A DNA stretch of 39,704 bases, taken from positions 1 to 39,704 of the forward strand of contig JAUCBJ010004949.1 in NCBI GenBank assembly GCA_032718475.1, in the 5' to 3' direction. Origin of the DNA: Nemertoderma westbladi (Eukaryota; Xenacoelomorpha; Nemertodermatida; Nemertodermatidae). The notes beneath the pieces are model-generated. The model had not been told where the DNA came from. It ran no database searches and worked only from the letters and a program-made list of their open reading frames with translations. Both the position numbers and the translations under genes were made by a program. Positions 38,784 through 39,704 of the stretch are shown here, piece by piece; the first letter of the stretch is position 1, and each line of letters starts with the position of its first letter.

Positions 38784-39299
38784 ACTGCCGCCAATTATAG
38801 TTTATAAACAAGTATTTGCTTGCAACATATTTAAGGGCACATTTGACTAATAAGCTAATGTACCGGTACCACTTCTGAAGAATTGGTTCAACAGAATGAC
38901 TTGAAATATTTATGGGAATTAATTTAGCATGTGTCTCAAACGGGAATCAAAAAAAAAATAAAAAAATTCAATTATTCAAACCAGAATTCAAACCAGAACT
39001 ATTCAAAATGAAAAATTTCATTTTTGAAAATTGAAAAAACACGTATTTTGGCCGTTTTTGTGATGTAACTTTTGAAATTTCTAACCTACATGTCTAAACG
39101 GTGGTTCCACCTATAAAGAATTACAGTAACGGTATTAGAAGAACATATACTGAAAATTTAATGTAATTTGGTTCAGTGGTTCCAGAGAAACAGTTTGGCC
39201 TACCCCTACATGAGTAAAAATAAAAACGAAAAATATAATTCTGAGATAAAGCCATTTAAAGTTTTCAAACCTTCCAGCCATTTCTTGTTAAATGGAGGG
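38784..39299. other. Upstream flank of the coiled-coil gene
   Basis: A+T-rich. ATTCAAACCAGAA occurs twice at about 38975-39000, and AAAATGAAAAATTTCATTTT near 39006 is almost palindromic. No TATA box or transcription start can be assigned on the minus strand. Confidence 0.35.
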
Positions 39300-39704
39300 T
39301 GTTGGTCTGTATACCTGTCGGTCTGTCCGTCAAAATATAACAGACCGACAGACAGCCGGATGGACCATCTAAGAATCCTTTAAACGTTAAAACAGACCTC
39401 AGAAATGGAATCATAGATCAGGAAAACCTCTATAACAACATTTTCAGTTGTGTATTTCATTCATGATTTTTGATTGACAGACAGGCAGGGCAAAAGACCA
39501 GACCGATAGAGAGACAGGCCAAAAGACAGACAGATTGACATGCAGGCATACAGATAATCTAGAATACATGAAACATTAAAATCGACATTAGAAATGAGAT
39601 CACCAAACAGGAAAAATCATATAGCGAAAATTGTACAATGCGTGGGTTTACTGATTTTGTCAGACAAAACCGACTGACAAGCAGACATAAAGCTATAACT
39701 CGAG
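39300..39704. repeat. Degenerate GACAGAC repeats at the right edge
   Basis: Two to three diverged units with GACAGAC/GACCGAC tracts, AAAACAGACCTCAGAAATGG or AAATCGACATTAGAAATGAG, and CAGGAAAA followed by CTATAACRA or CATATAGCGA. These are the same landmarks as in the 147-bp array at 25701 and the units at 11560. The last unit is cut by the window end. Confidence 0.65.

Overview
This is a eukaryotic window, almost certainly from an invertebrate animal, probably aquatic. The evidence is a full-length animal-type PIG-T gene, an F-box/leucine-rich-repeat gene, good Kozak contexts, a LINE-type 3' tail, tRNA-like Pol III boxes, satellites and inverted-repeat DNA elements. There are no bacterial operons or ribosome-binding sites. 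I cannot name the species. The genes are clearly richer in G+C than the A+T-rich DNA around them, and all three long genes are single open frames with no intron inside the coding part.

Layout. 1-2400: a 56-bp perfect palindrome (70-125, repeated at 2317-2372), a 73-bp tandem repeat, a LINE-like 3' tail and a 68-bp tandem repeat. 2809-4710 (+): F-box/LRR protein with a basic N-terminus. 4711-7962: A+T-rich DNA with single copies of the 68-bp repeat, a G-run and a GC-rich short repeat. 7963-9657 (+): PIG-T, the GPI-transamidase subunit. 10450-11485: a terminal-inverted-repeat (TIR) element. 11560-11905: degenerate GACAGAC-type repeats. 12094-23262: about 11 kb of 35-bp satellite with several levels of higher-order repeat, interrupted by an exact copy of its own left flank. 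25548-27243: a TTAA-flanked inverted-repeat element holding a 147-bp tandem array. 27340-28297: an 18-bp satellite. 29106-31455: a second, larger member of the 10450 TIR family. 31700-31780 (-): a tRNA-like Pol III unit. 32538-38783 (-): a 2081-residue coiled-coil protein with about 63 copies of a 21-residue repeat. 39300-39704: more GACAGAC repeats.

The genes do not form a pathway. PIG-T acts in the ER membrane, the F-box protein is a likely ubiquitin-ligase adaptor, and the coiled-coil protein is probably structural. What stands out is repeat biology: at least five tandem families, two inverted-repeat transposon families and a very small palindromic insertion. Several families occur both as arrays and as lone copies.
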